From: Bdellovibrionales bacterium
GTDB lineage: Bacteria; Bdellovibrionota; UBA1018; CAIMNF01
Direction of reading: 5' to 3'
Assembly (NCBI GenBank): GCA_947372355.1
Contig: CANBTI010000020.1
Coordinates: 1 to 34,987, forward strand
Length of the DNA: 34,987 nt
The translations under genes and the position numbers were made by a program. This document shows, piece by piece, positions 1 through 7,875 of this stretch. The notes beneath the pieces were generated by a model that was not told where the DNA came from, did no database searches, and saw only the letters and a program-made list of their open reading frames with translations. Numbering within the stretch: position 1 is the stretch's first letter; each line of letters starts with the position of its first letter.

Positions 1-1067
1 CCAAACTTCACTTCTCCTGGCTTAATGCCAGCCACTTTGAATCGTTCAGGATTTGCGATCGCGCAAGCACCCGCCAATGACAATCTTGCATTAACCGTAA
101 ATTCAGAGGGATAATTGCCGATATCGATAACTTCAGCGCCTCTTCTTCCTGCTACCGTATAATCCAAAATTGCAGGGATTGATTCACTATAATTGGAATC
201 AGCCATTGGAATTAATCCGGCTGATAACTTGATTCCATATACATCCGCTTTTTTAAAGTTTTGATCAGGATTCAATTGTTGAGTTTCAGCAATCTTCTTC
301 TCCCAACCACTGGAGTAAGAAATGGTAACCGTTCCACCTTCTAGTTTTGCGTAACGAGAATAGATCGATGCAACTTTCTGTGAAATTTCATCTAAACTAT
401 CTTGAAAACGATTGAGATAGTTTTGTCTGGCAAGAAGTTGCTGATTCTTCACCTCAGCAATTCCCTTGAGTCGCTCATATTGTTTTACTTCTTGTTCATG
501 CTGAGCCACTAAATTACGGCGTTGAACATTCAAGTTTTTAACATCATTTTGAAGTGTTTTGATTTCATTGAAAATATCTTTGCATTGAGTGGTGCAGGTC
601 TCTTTTAGTTTATAAAGAGAATCTAGACGATCTTGATCGCTATGAATTTTATCATCGATTTGAGCAATACTGCTCGAAACCGTACTGTTAGCAAGATATG
701 CATTCGCTGTTTCAAGTGCTTTTTGATAATCTTCAAGCGCCTGATCCGTTGCAGGCTGGGCTACATCCATCTGTTTTCGAATGTCATCCATTTTTAATGC
801 GTAACCGTGAATGGTATCTTGCGCGATGGCCATCGTATCGCAAAATCCAAGGTTCGAACTTGCAGTATTCAAATCCGTTGAATAGGCATATGCATTTGCC
901 GGTGGTAAAACATAAAACACATGATCATCTGAATTATCAGCAATCACATGCACATCTTCAGGAAGCTTCAATCCTTTCATCAATTCTGGTTTTTTAGGAT
1001 AAACGGTAGGATACGCTTGAGCAATCCCACCAGCCAACAACAAGGAAATAAATGCTATTTTTTTCAT
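1..1067 (-). CDS. Secreted coiled-coil protein of unknown function (3' end outside window)
   Basis: The reading frame is open from an ATG at 1065-1067 to the window edge, giving 355 codons without a stop; the C-terminus is missing. The N-terminus MKKIAFISLLLAGGIAQA is a clear Sec signal peptide with a likely AQA/Y cleavage site, so the product should be periplasmic or surface exposed. Roughly residues 95-215 are rich in E, K, Q, N and L with heptad-like spacing (for example QNDVKNLNVQRRNLVAQHE), suggesting a long coiled coil. A CTTQC pair lies inside it and could form a disulfide. The part after about residue 235 looks globular. The Shine-Dalgarno is weak. I do not recognise the family. Existence of the gene is well supported; its function is unknown. 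Confidence 0.8.
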   Translation of the reverse strand, partial: MKKIAFISLLLAGGIAQAYPTVYPKKPELMKGLKLPEDVHVIADNSDDHVFYVLPPANAYAYSTDLNTASSNLGFCDTMAIAQDTIHGYALKMDDIRKQMDVAQPATDQALEDYQKALETANAYLANSTVSSSIAQIDDKIHSDQDRLDSLYKLKETCTTQCKDIFNEIKTLQNDVKNLNVQRRNLVAQHEQEVKQYERLKGIAEVKNQQLLARQNYLNRFQDSLDEISQKVASIYSRYAKLEGGTVTISYSSGWEKKIAETQQLNPDQNFKKADVYGIKLSAGLIPMADSNYSESIPAILDYTVAGRRGAEVIDIGNYPSEFTVNARLSLAGACAIANPERFKVAGIKPGEVKF

Positions 1068-1081
1068 GTACTCACATGAGC

Positions 1082-1107
1082 AGGATTCAGACCAACTGTC
1101 TGATCCT
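1082..1107 (-). repeat. Inverted repeat in the leader of the coiled-coil gene
   Basis: On the minus strand AGGATCAGAC and GTCTGAATCCT pair over 10 bases with one bulged A and a 5-base loop. It lies 15-40 bases upstream of the ATG at 1067 and has no following T-tract, so it looks more like a leader hairpin or operator than a terminator for the upstream MFS-kinase gene. Confidence 0.4.
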
Positions 1108-1192
1108 CAAATTAGGACTTAAAATAGATTACATTTGAGATGAGTAAACATGAAGAATTGAACTGTAGTGAAAAACCAACATTAGAATGAGT

Positions 1193-4100
1193 TTAAATAA
1201 CTACTTCAATCGGCACGAACCCACTCATGCTCTTAGGGATTAGCTTTACCCCAAGGCCTTCGCAGCGGTCTCGAATGTTCTTTTCTTCGTATCTGCTGGT
1301 CACTAGGATGGATTGCTTATGAATGCCAAGATTTTCAATCAGATCCAATCCATTTTCACTGGATCCGGATATTTCATAATCCATTAAAAAGAGAGCCTCA
1401 TCTAGATCGGTAAAGTTTTTACCATAAAACTTACGAAGCTCCGTTGGATCACTGAAGTTTCTCACTTGAATTTGTGATCCATTCGGAACTGATTCCAATC
1501 TACCCTTCCAGATTTGGTGAATGGATTGATCATCATCAAATACAATGAGGGTTTGATTCGTTTTTAATTTAATCGCAGGCACAAACCAAGCGGGTTCATT
1601 TTCTCTGGGTAGAAAAATTGAAACTTTTGTTCCGTTTCCAAGTTTAGAATCGATTTCCAAAGAACCTTGAAAAGATTTGATGGTTTCCATTGCATGAAAA
1701 ATCCCAAGACCCGACCCGTTTTCTTTGCCGTAGGTTTCCCCTCTTTTGCCAAGCTTAGAGAGAATATCGGCGGGGATCCCCTTACCATTATCTTTAATCG
1801 TGAGTTCAATTTGGTTCTTATGGTTTGTACCCATAATGAGCTCAACAGATCCTTGGTTATCTTTAAACGCTTCTACGGCGTTATTAATGAGGTTAGATAA
1901 AACCCGCTGAAACTCTATGGGTTGAATTTTAGCAAATAAACCATACGAATCCTTTGATTGATTAAAATCAATTTGCACACCAATCTGATTTCGATACTGA
2001 ATTCGTTTCTCAGTAATAATGGAATCTACCAGTGGACCAAGCAATGTGTTTGAAAATGATTCTGTTTGAACCACTTCATTTTGAGTGGATAAGTCAGATT
2101 CAATTGAAGCATTTTTATTTAGTAATGAGTTTGCAATGTCTCGAATGCGATTAATTGAGTTTCTAATAATGAGGCGTTTGTCTTCAGGAAGTTCACCTAA
2201 AGAACCAGAAATCATTTCAAGTGCAGCGAGTGGTGAGCGAATGTCGTGGGAGACTTGTGATGCAACCCTAGAAGAGATCTCTTGAGCAAGTGCATGTTCT
2301 TTAAGCCTACTATAAGAACTAAGCTCTTGGGAAAGATCTCGAAATTCTGAAATAACAAATTGATCATTTGGCAGCACTTCTTTCCTTCTTAAGCTTTCCA
2401 CTTCCTTAATAATTTGCTTTGATGCTTGCAAAATTAGCATAAACAGAAAAAAACCAAGCAAACTATATCCAATTAAACTAGTCAGTACACGATGTAACAC
2501 AGCCGTATTAATTTCTGCGTAATCACAATACAATTCGACGTTTGCAGCTAGATTCCTACCTTCCTCATCATAATAGATTGGAGATACCATACGTCTAACA
2601 TATGCCCCCTTAGAGAAAGTCTCACATCTTCCCAAAGCCGCCGCATTGATTGTGACTACAACACAAATATCGGGAACCTGTTTTTGAATCGAACCCAATC
2701 TTGTAAGAATTTCGGTATAGCTACCCTGCCTCGCTGGTTCCTTTAACGCAGCAGTCAGCGCATTTAATACAATTGTATTACTATTTTCCTTAATTAAAGT
2801 TGAGGAACGCCTATAAGTTAGCAGATCAATACCTATCAAAAATACCAAACAAAGTGTTGTGGTTCCAATTATGGCCCTAGTTAAATAGCTCTTTAAAGAG
2901 GTGGCTAAAAGGTAAACAGGATTTTTATCGGAAATTATCAAGCCGTAACTGAAAAGCGTGAGTACCATAACACCAATAAAAAAAATTATTTCAGATGGGA
3001 ATGCGTACTTAAATATCAATCCAAAAAAAGCGATGACACCAAAAGAAAACAAACCAAACACTTGCCCAACGCTACTCCAAGTTGCTCTAACCGCTTCCGG
3101 TAATTGCTTTATTATGTTTGAGGAGATCCAGCTTTGTATCAGCTGACCAAAAGTTGCTGAAAATATACAAAATAGAAATAAAATAACTGCATTCGGAAAA
3201 GCCCGATCAACGAGGAACTTACAAAGCAAAGTCATAGAGCTAAGAACAAGTAAAACAACAGGTGCAATTTGAAATACTTGTTGAGCTCCAAGCTTGGCTA
3301 CCTTTGATGACAAACTCCTGGAAGTAAGCACGCTAATCAAATTAATCGCCAGCCCAACAACAGTACCTTTAATCCACAATCTTTGAATATCAGGACTATC
3401 AACTCTTAGATATTTATATATTTCGCCATATAGATAGAAACTTGTACCTAGAGTTAAAAGCACTGAAATTCCGTATAAAACTAAAGGTGTAGACTGAAGA
3501 GCAATAATGTCTTTAACTGAAAATCGATCTCGTTTGCTTTTATGAATTACTGAATTGCTTACAAACTTTAAATCACCAATTACCCTTGAATAGACTACAA
3601 ACCTAAGAAAGAAAACAAAACCTATTAGCATTAGAAAAACTACGTTTGCATTGAGGTGACCAAAGTAAAATCCTAGTGAACCAATCAATAACGAAAAAAT
3701 AGGTAAACCGAAACGAACTGGAATTGCATACTTAAAAGCAGAAACAAAAAGTGGCGGTATGCTTGAGCCACCAATAACTACACTCTTTAAGTTTTCTTCA
3801 TACCATTTTCCATATGCCGCTGCATATGCTCCGTTGATAAATGCACCTGCAAACGCGTCCACAACTGCTTCGCCTCCAATAAAACCCCAACTCAACGTTG
3901 TCATACCCGCGTGAACCGACATTACTGCTAAGGCGAATAAAAATGTGGTTATGAATTTCAGCCTTAATCCGATTTTAATCGATTGATACCATCCAAACTT
4001 ATCTGCGAATCTCCCAGTAGGGATTTCCAATAGACCGCTTATGCTTAGTTGTAAAAATGCATTTCCTAGAATGCCTTTCGCACCAAATGCAGGTGTAGTT

Positions 4101-4201
4101 GCTATAATTGAAAGCAGAATTAAATTGGAGGAAAGCGCCGTACCCCTAAAGAGAGCATCGCTTAGTGCGAAATGTTTTACGTAGTCTATTGGCTTTTTCA
4201 T
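1193..4201 (-). CDS. MFS transporter - histidine kinase - receiver fusion protein
   Basis: This 1002-residue protein has three parts. Residues about 1-425 are a 12-helix-like MFS domain carrying a motif A (GRFADKFG, 63-70). A further helix (about 441-461), an extracytoplasmic loop (about 465-573, with Cys513, 526 and 559) and another helix (about 574-592) follow, as in ordinary membrane sensor kinases. The cytoplasmic kinase has an H-box SHDIRSP (His652), N-box NLINNAVEAF (770-779), G1 DNGKGIP (804-810) and G2 GSGLGIF (829-835). A receiver at about 883-1002 has Asp889-891, phosphoacceptor Asp941, Thr968 and Lys990. All key residues are present, so it should be catalytically competent. The ATG overlaps the stop of the upstream binding protein (ATGA), implying translational coupling. 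The MFS part could export or sense a ligand captured by that binding protein. No DNA-binding output domain is attached. The domain calls are sure; the role is inferred. Confidence 0.9.
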   Translation of the reverse strand: MKKPIDYVKHFALSDALFRGTALSSNLILLSIIATTPAFGAKGILGNAFLQLSISGLLEIPTGRFADKFGWYQSIKIGLRLKFITTFLFALAVMSVHAGMTTLSWGFIGGEAVVDAFAGAFINGAYAAAYGKWYEENLKSVVIGGSSIPPLFVSAFKYAIPVRFGLPIFSLLIGSLGFYFGHLNANVVFLMLIGFVFFLRFVVYSRVIGDLKFVSNSVIHKSKRDRFSVKDIIALQSTPLVLYGISVLLTLGTSFYLYGEIYKYLRVDSPDIQRLWIKGTVVGLAINLISVLTSRSLSSKVAKLGAQQVFQIAPVVLLVLSSMTLLCKFLVDRAFPNAVILFLFCIFSATFGQLIQSWISSNIIKQLPEAVRATWSSVGQVFGLFSFGVIAFFGLIFKYAFPSEIIFFIGVMVLTLFSYGLIISDKNPVYLLATSLKSYLTRAIIGTTTLCLVFLIGIDLLTYRRSSTLIKENSNTIVLNALTAALKEPARQGSYTEILTRLGSIQKQVPDICVVVTINAAALGRCETFSKGAYVRRMVSPIYYDEEGRNLAANVELYCDYAEINTAVLHRVLTSLIGYSLLGFFLFMLILQASKQIIKEVESLRRKEVLPNDQFVISEFRDLSQELSSYSRLKEHALAQEISSRVASQVSHDIRSPLAALEMISGSLGELPEDKRLIIRNSINRIRDIANSLLNKNASIESDLSTQNEVVQTESFSNTLLGPLVDSIITEKRIQYRNQIGVQIDFNQSKDSYGLFAKIQPIEFQRVLSNLINNAVEAFKDNQGSVELIMGTNHKNQIELTIKDNGKGIPADILSKLGKRGETYGKENGSGLGIFHAMETIKSFQGSLEIDSKLGNGTKVSIFLPRENEPAWFVPAIKLKTNQTLIVFDDDQSIHQIWKGRLESVPNGSQIQVRNFSDPTELRKFYGKNFTDLDEALFLMDYEISGSSENGLDLIENLGIHKQSILVTSRYEEKNIRDRCEGLGVKLIPKSMSGFVPIEVVI

Positions 4202-5670
4202 TGATTCAACAAATCTGTAACCTTTGGCGTATACCTTAGGTTCGAATCAGGCTCTTCAAGTGGTTTGCTAGTAAAGGTAAAATCGGTCGTCTTCCATGCC
4301 GGTATAAGCCAACTCTCTTTTACTAATGTACTATCGAAATCTCTAAATAACTCCGACCTCTTTGACCAAGAAAGCTCTTTAGATGCTGAAACTAGTTTTG
4401 TGTTTAGTTCATTTGAATAACTACGGACAGAATTTTTTACAATTTTATTTAAAATTGGTAGAAAGCCTTCCGGATCATTAAACCCACCAGCCCATCTATT
4501 AATGATTATATCAACGTCATGTAAATCAATATTGGCAATATTATTCTCTTCAATTACTTTTAATTTTATACCATGTATCGACTCAATGCTTTTAATTAGG
4601 TCTACATCAACCACTTCTCCCATGAGCCTAGTAGGGAGAACGATTGTAATTTTAGACCAATCAGCATGTTTAGCGACAATTTCTTTGCTTTCGATGGATT
4701 TATTTTTTGGAAACACTATTTCATTTATTATATGTCCACTTACTCCTATAGGAATTAGGCCGTAAGCCGGCTGTAAGTGTAATGTGTTTCTTCGATTTTG
4801 AATTAGCTCTCTAAAAATAGACATTTTAAAATGTCTCGCCGGGGTACTACCAGCATTTGGACCGGTTGGATTCCACCATGCTAAAGTCTGTGTAAAACCT
4901 ATTCGAGGTTTAATTAGATACTTGCTCTCATCAAATTTTTTATTTTTTCGCAATAGATCGATCTGTGCCTGATTCAATGCTGGAGCAAAATTTGGAAGTT
5001 CGTCAATACTTTCCAAATCATTTAGATTCTTTGGTAAAAAAACAATACGCCATTCCTCATTGTTTATTTTTTTCTCATTGCGGAACTTACTGTTTTTTAT
5101 ATATATCCAATCTTTTTCCCTCTTCAAAAGCCTATAGGCTCCACTCCCAATATAGGGTTCTGATGAATGTTGGTCAAAGGACCACTCAGCAGGTACGATT
5201 CCTAAGTGATCTCGACTCAATATTTTCAGAATTGCGACTTGTGGCTCAGTTAACTCAATCGCCAACTCTGAGTTAGAAATTATTTTTATTTTTTTTATAT
5301 TCTTTAGTAACGGGTAGGATTGAGACTTGTTGTTTTTCCATTGTCTGCTCAATGAATATTCTACATCCTTGGTAGTAATTTTTTTTCCATTTGAAAAGGC
5401 AACATCGTCACGAATGTGAAAGGTCAACCGAAGTCCATCTTCGCTCACTATCCAAGAATCTGAAACTGATGGCGCTATATTTCCAAATTGATCTGAAATG
5501 ACCAAAGGCTCGAGCACATGCCCTATCGCCATTTGCTCTAGATAGGTATCGAACTCAATTGTATCTCTTGGAAAAGTTGTGGGAATTAGACCAATTGTTC
5601 TCATAATTGCGTTTGCCTCAATATTCAATAAGAAAGATAAAATAATAATTAAAGTTTTTAATTTAGACAC
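4198..5670 (-). CDS. Family-5 (oligopeptide-type) extracellular solute-binding protein
   Basis: The 490-residue product has a signal peptide (residues 1-21, ending NIEANA) and the family-5 pattern EPLVISDQFGNIAPSVSDSW at about 54-73, then LTFHIRDDVAFSNGKKITTKDVEYSL at about 82-107, seen in DppA/OppA-type proteins that bind oligopeptides or other small solutes in the periplasm. GSGAYRLLK and FNDPEGFLPIL are further family-like segments. The GTG start at 5668-5670 has a Shine-Dalgarno AGAAGGTG eight bases upstream and lies inside the end of the HExxH gene (13-base overlap). No ABC permease or ATPase accompanies it; instead its 3' end overlaps the MFS-kinase fusion. I infer that it captures a ligand, possibly the local peptide, for that sensor or transporter. 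The region is visibly more A+T rich than its neighbours. Confidence 0.85.
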   Translation of the reverse strand: MSKLKTLIIILSFLLNIEANAIMRTIGLIPTTFPRDTIEFDTYLEQMAIGHVLEPLVISDQFGNIAPSVSDSWIVSEDGLRLTFHIRDDVAFSNGKKITTKDVEYSLSRQWKNNKSQSYPLLKNIKKIKIISNSELAIELTEPQVAILKILSRDHLGIVPAEWSFDQHSSEPYIGSGAYRLLKREKDWIYIKNSKFRNEKKINNEEWRIVFLPKNLNDLESIDELPNFAPALNQAQIDLLRKNKKFDESKYLIKPRIGFTQTLAWWNPTGPNAGSTPARHFKMSIFRELIQNRRNTLHLQPAYGLIPIGVSGHIINEIVFPKNKSIESKEIVAKHADWSKITIVLPTRLMGEVVDVDLIKSIESIHGIKLKVIEENNIANIDLHDVDIIINRWAGGFNDPEGFLPILNKIVKNSVRSYSNELNTKLVSASKELSWSKRSELFRDFDSTLVKESWLIPAWKTTDFTFTSKPLEEPDSNLRYTPKVTDLLNQ

Positions 5671-6434
5671 TGCGAATACACCTTCTCGATCATCATATTT
5701 GCCAGTTGGGTGAGTTCATCGGATTTTAATGTTTGGCAAGTCTGCTCCAGCAATTGTTTGTTTTTATCGGCGTTAATTTCAATTGATTCTTGGAATTGAA
5801 TCATTCGATAGAGAACATGCGCTGAGTGTAATCTTCCAATAGTGGGTCTATTCTTTTTTTGCAGTGGAGCATATTTGAAATTTTGATCACCCTCTGCTGC
5901 AACTAACCTGTCAGTTGTATTAATAAGAAACAATTCATGGTGAGCTAATTCATGAACAAGGGAAAGCGCAAGCTCTTCTTTGCTTACCTTCATCAAAGCC
6001 TGTGATGCAATTAGGCATCCAAATATGAGTGGTGAAGATGCGGCCTTAAAGCTACAACCGCTTACAACTAGAGTATTTGTTATTGTTGAGTTGAAGATTT
6101 CACTTAAGCTTCGATCATACTCAACGAGGCAAGTCCAAATTCTATCAACTTCAATTTTAGAGACCTGCGTTTGCGGAAGCGGCTCGTAACCAGGCACCGA
6201 GGCTCTAGTAAACTTATTATTTACGTCAATACTAAGCCCATTAATCGATGTTTGAAATTCAACATTAAATTTTAATTCAAGATCATCTAAAATCCGGTAG
6301 TAGGCAGCTGTCTTTATAAAAAGCGGCCATTCAGAGGCAATAGAGGGGTCTAAGCGGGAAACTAGTGCCTGTTCAAAGACCCCAATGAGTCTTGGGATTA
6401 CCCAACGTCCTGCTTGTAATTCCCCAATAATCAT
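5658..6434 (-). CDS. HExxH protein resembling aKG-type RiPP peptide beta-hydroxylases
   Basis: The 258-residue product has no signal peptide and should be cytoplasmic. Its C-terminal half shows SLVHELAHHELFLI (HExxH at 161-165) followed by FKYAPLQKKNRPTIGRLHSA (186-205). I recognise this arrangement from the 'HEXXH motif' family tied to ribosomally made peptides, now described as alpha-ketoglutarate-dependent peptide beta-hydroxylases: a Ser-rich segment before the motif, a hydrophobic strand entering HExxH, then Y-A-P-(W/L)-...-R-P-...-G-x-(L)-H. His161, His165 and His203 or His206 are candidate iron ligands. It starts three bases after a 24-codon ORF, so precursor and enzyme would be co-translated. 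Its end overlaps the binding protein. The alternative is a zinc peptidase that cleaves the same peptide. Family assignment comes from memory of the motif, not from a search. Confidence 0.7.
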   Translation of the reverse strand: MIIGELQAGRWVIPRLIGVFEQALVSRLDPSIASEWPLFIKTAAYYRILDDLELKFNVEFQTSINGLSIDVNNKFTRASVPGYEPLPQTQVSKIEVDRIWTCLVEYDRSLSEIFNSTITNTLVVSGCSFKAASSPLIFGCLIASQALMKVSKEELALSLVHELAHHELFLINTTDRLVAAEGDQNFKYAPLQKKNRPTIGRLHSAHVLYRMIQFQESIEINADKNKQLLEQTCQTLKSDELTQLANMMIEKVYSQCLN

Positions 6435-6437
6435 TGA

Positions 6438-6512
6438 TTAATGTTCGTCGACTCTAGCTTCTGCAAAAATAGTCTCATTAAAAATATCTAGATTAATTGT
6501 TGTTGTTTCCAT
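6438..6512 (-). CDS. 24-residue small ORF, candidate RiPP precursor peptide
   Basis: This ORF has an ATG at 6510-6512, a TAA at 6438-6440 and a strong Shine-Dalgarno AGAGGAG (6522-6528) nine bases upstream. It is the first gene behind a good promoter, with a leader of only about 20 bases, and ends three bases before the HExxH gene. Residues 6-18 read INLDIFNETIFAE and contain a tandem five-residue near-repeat, DIFNE then TIFAE; the C-terminus is ARVDEH. Candidate sites for side-chain hydroxylation are Asp9, Asn12, Asp22 and His24, but nothing in the sequence selects among them. It has no signal peptide and no double-glycine leader, so export would need a dedicated route, perhaps the MFS domain downstream. 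It could instead be only a translational-coupling leader; the strong ribosome site argues for real translation. Confidence 0.65.
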   Translation of the reverse strand: METTTINLDIFNETIFAEARVDEH

Positions 6513-6537
6513 GTCAAGCTACTCCTCTACGTCGTTG

Positions 6538-6566
6538 ATTTTACAGCAGGTCACACATTGCGTCAA
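6538..6566 (-). promoter_or_regulatory. Sigma-70-type promoter of the peptide/HExxH/SBP/MFS-kinase operon
   Basis: On the minus strand TTGACG (-35, 6561-6566) and TAAAAT (-10, 6538-6543) are separated by exactly 17 bases. The predicted start near 6531 leaves a leader of about 20 bases carrying only the Shine-Dalgarno of the 24-codon ORF. This is among the best consensus matches in the window. Confidence 0.7.
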
Positions 6567-6708
6567 GTATTGATTGTTTTATTTACAAACATCAGTTCTC
6601 ACAATCAAATTTCAGCTAAAATGCTGCTGTATTTTTATGGAACCTGCAATCCTTCTGCCAAACCCAAGCTAAGTTATAGTCGTGCTTTAGCATTATCATT
6701 TGAATTTA

Positions 6709-6731
6709 CTGTTGGGTATAACCCACAACAG
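6709..6731 (-). terminator. Hairpin downstream of the TlpA-like gene, possible weak terminator
   Basis: An imperfect inverted repeat (TGTTG-GGT / ACC-CA-CAACA with a two-base bulge) sits about 27 bases past the stop of the TlpA-like gene and about 145 bases before the peptide operon promoter. The T-tract is poor on both strands, so a terminator or an operator is equally possible. Confidence 0.3.
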
Positions 6732-6757
6732 GTAGACTAGAAATGAAGGCTATAACC

Positions 6758-7279
6758 CTACCTCCCCACCAAAACCTTCCCCTTAAAATACTCCATCACT
6801 TCACCCGTATCCCACTTCTGTGCTCCCACCCACTTCTCCATCACTTTTCCTTTTGGATCGAAAAAATAAGTTTCAGGATATTGGTAAGAGCCCAACATCT
6901 CGGCAAGCGCATGTTCATGATCGAGTAAGAGCATAAAATTCGCGGGAAGTCCTACTCCCTGATTTGGCAAAATCGATTTTGAAATCTCCAGCGATTCATC
7001 CAAGCTCACGGCTACAAATTTTAGGTCTGGTAATTTTTCTTGAGCGATACTGGCAAAGTTCACTAAGTGAGGAATCTCCTCCGCGCATGGCGCACACCAC
7101 TTTGCCCAAAAATGGAGAATAAAATAATGTCCCTCTACTGCCTTTCGTTCAAAACCAGGAACGGTCTGCAATTGAGAGTAAATGTCATTATTTTGACCCT
7201 TATGCTTAAAAAACCCATAAACCTGGGCTAAAACGACAACGAATAAAATTGAAAAACCCACTATATACTTACGTTTCAT
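6758..7279 (-). CDS. TlpA/ResA-like membrane-anchored thiol-disulfide oxidoreductase
   Basis: The product (173 residues from the chosen start) has an N-terminal anchor helix (about 5-24) and a thioredoxin fold with the active site FWAKWCAPCAEEIP, where WCAPC lies near residues 61-65. A cis-proline-type segment (GSYQYPETYFFD) and WVGAQ near the C-terminus match the TlpA/ResA group. These proteins reduce disulfides in the periplasm, often for cytochrome c maturation or protein repair; the client here is unknown. The frame could begin at a GTG at 7300, but the ATG at 7277-7279 has AAGAGGGA just upstream and gives a normal signal-anchor, so I prefer it. It is divergent from the HNH gene across only 47 bases. 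Confidence 0.85.
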   Translation of the reverse strand: MKRKYIVGFSILFVVVLAQVYGFFKHKGQNNDIYSQLQTVPGFERKAVEGHYFILHFWAKWCAPCAEEIPHLVNFASIAQEKLPDLKFVAVSLDESLEISKSILPNQGVGLPANFMLLLDHEHALAEMLGSYQYPETYFFDPKGKVMEKWVGAQKWDTGEVMEYFKGKVLVGR

Positions 7280-7288
7280 GATTCCCTC

Positions 7289-7318
7289 TTGTTGGCTCAC
7301 CCCATTCTAAATTATCAT
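7289..7318 (+). promoter_or_regulatory. Possible promoter giving a near-leaderless HNH mRNA
   Basis: TTGTTG (7289-7294) and TATCAT (7313-7318) are 18 bases apart. Transcription would begin about two bases before the ATG at 7327, which has no Shine-Dalgarno, consistent with a leaderless or nearly leaderless mRNA. The match is only moderate. Confidence 0.3.
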
Positions 7319-7326
7319 TAAATAGT

Positions 7327-7863
7327 ATGGAAGGTCGGGCCCTTCTTTTAAATGCTTCTTTTCAGCCACTCCAAGTGATCCCTTGGCAAAAGGCTCTTCA
7401 GCTTTTTTTCTCGGGTAAGGTAGAAGTGGTTGAATCATCAGATCGCACAATTCGATCGGTTTCAATATCGATTCGGATGCCCGTGGTAATTCGTTTATTA
7501 AAATACGTTCCTCCCGGTAGAAAAAACATCGTTCGCTTCAGTCGTAACAATGTTTTCTTGCGAGATCATCATACTTGCCAATATTGCGGCAAAAAACCTC
7601 AGCAAAGCCAACTCACCATGGATCACGTGATCCCAGTAGTAAAAGGTGGCCCTAAAACTTGGGAGAACATCGTCACCGCTTGCCATTCCTGTAACGTAAA
7701 AAAGGGGGGACGCACCCCCGACGAAGCCCAGATGAAACTCCGCAAGCCCCCTAAACAACCCATTTGGCTTCCGTTCATGGGATTGAACATCGATTTCACC
7801 AGTAGTCCTGAATACATTCGTATTTTAGTAAAAAACTATGCAGGTGATGAGCCTGAGAGTTAG
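7327..7863 (+). CDS. HNH endonuclease family protein
   Basis: The 178-residue product has the conserved N-terminal segment ALLLNASFQPLQVIPWQKAL (residues 5-24) seen in a widespread family of small chromosomal HNH proteins, then an HNH core: CQYC (84-87), TMDHVIPVVKGG (97-108), WENIVTACHSCN (112-123). Asp99-His100, Asn114 and Cys119/Cys122 supply the metal-finger and catalytic pattern. The biological substrate of this family is not established to my knowledge; the domain predicts metal-dependent nucleic-acid cleavage. It stands next to a divergent TlpA-like gene and is followed after 12 bases by the next plus-strand gene. There is no restriction-modification partner nearby. Confidence 0.85.
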   Translation: MEGRALLLNASFQPLQVIPWQKALQLFFSGKVEVVESSDRTIRSVSISIRMPVVIRLLKYVPPGRKNIVRFSRNNVFLRDHHTCQYCGKKPQQSQLTMDHVIPVVKGGPKTWENIVTACHSCNVKKGGRTPDEAQMKLRKPPKQPIWLPFMGLNIDFTSSPEYIRILVKNYAGDEPES

Positions 7864-7875
7864 AATCATTGTAAC

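Noticed and set aside
698-997. 99-codon plus-strand ORF opposite the coiled-coil gene
   Set aside because: The minus-strand frame is open to the window edge, begins with a signal peptide and looks protein-like; the plus-strand product has no recognisable features.
5658-6434. Reading the HExxH protein simply as a zinc protease
   Set aside because: HExxH alone fits, but the downstream YAP...RP...G..H pattern and the preceding short ORF fit the RiPP-linked hydroxylase family better. Kept as an alternative, not the main call.
6558-6740. 60-codon plus-strand ORF opposite the peptide operon promoter
   Set aside because: It starts with TTG, lacks a ribosome site and runs antisense over a good minus-strand promoter; no protein-like features.
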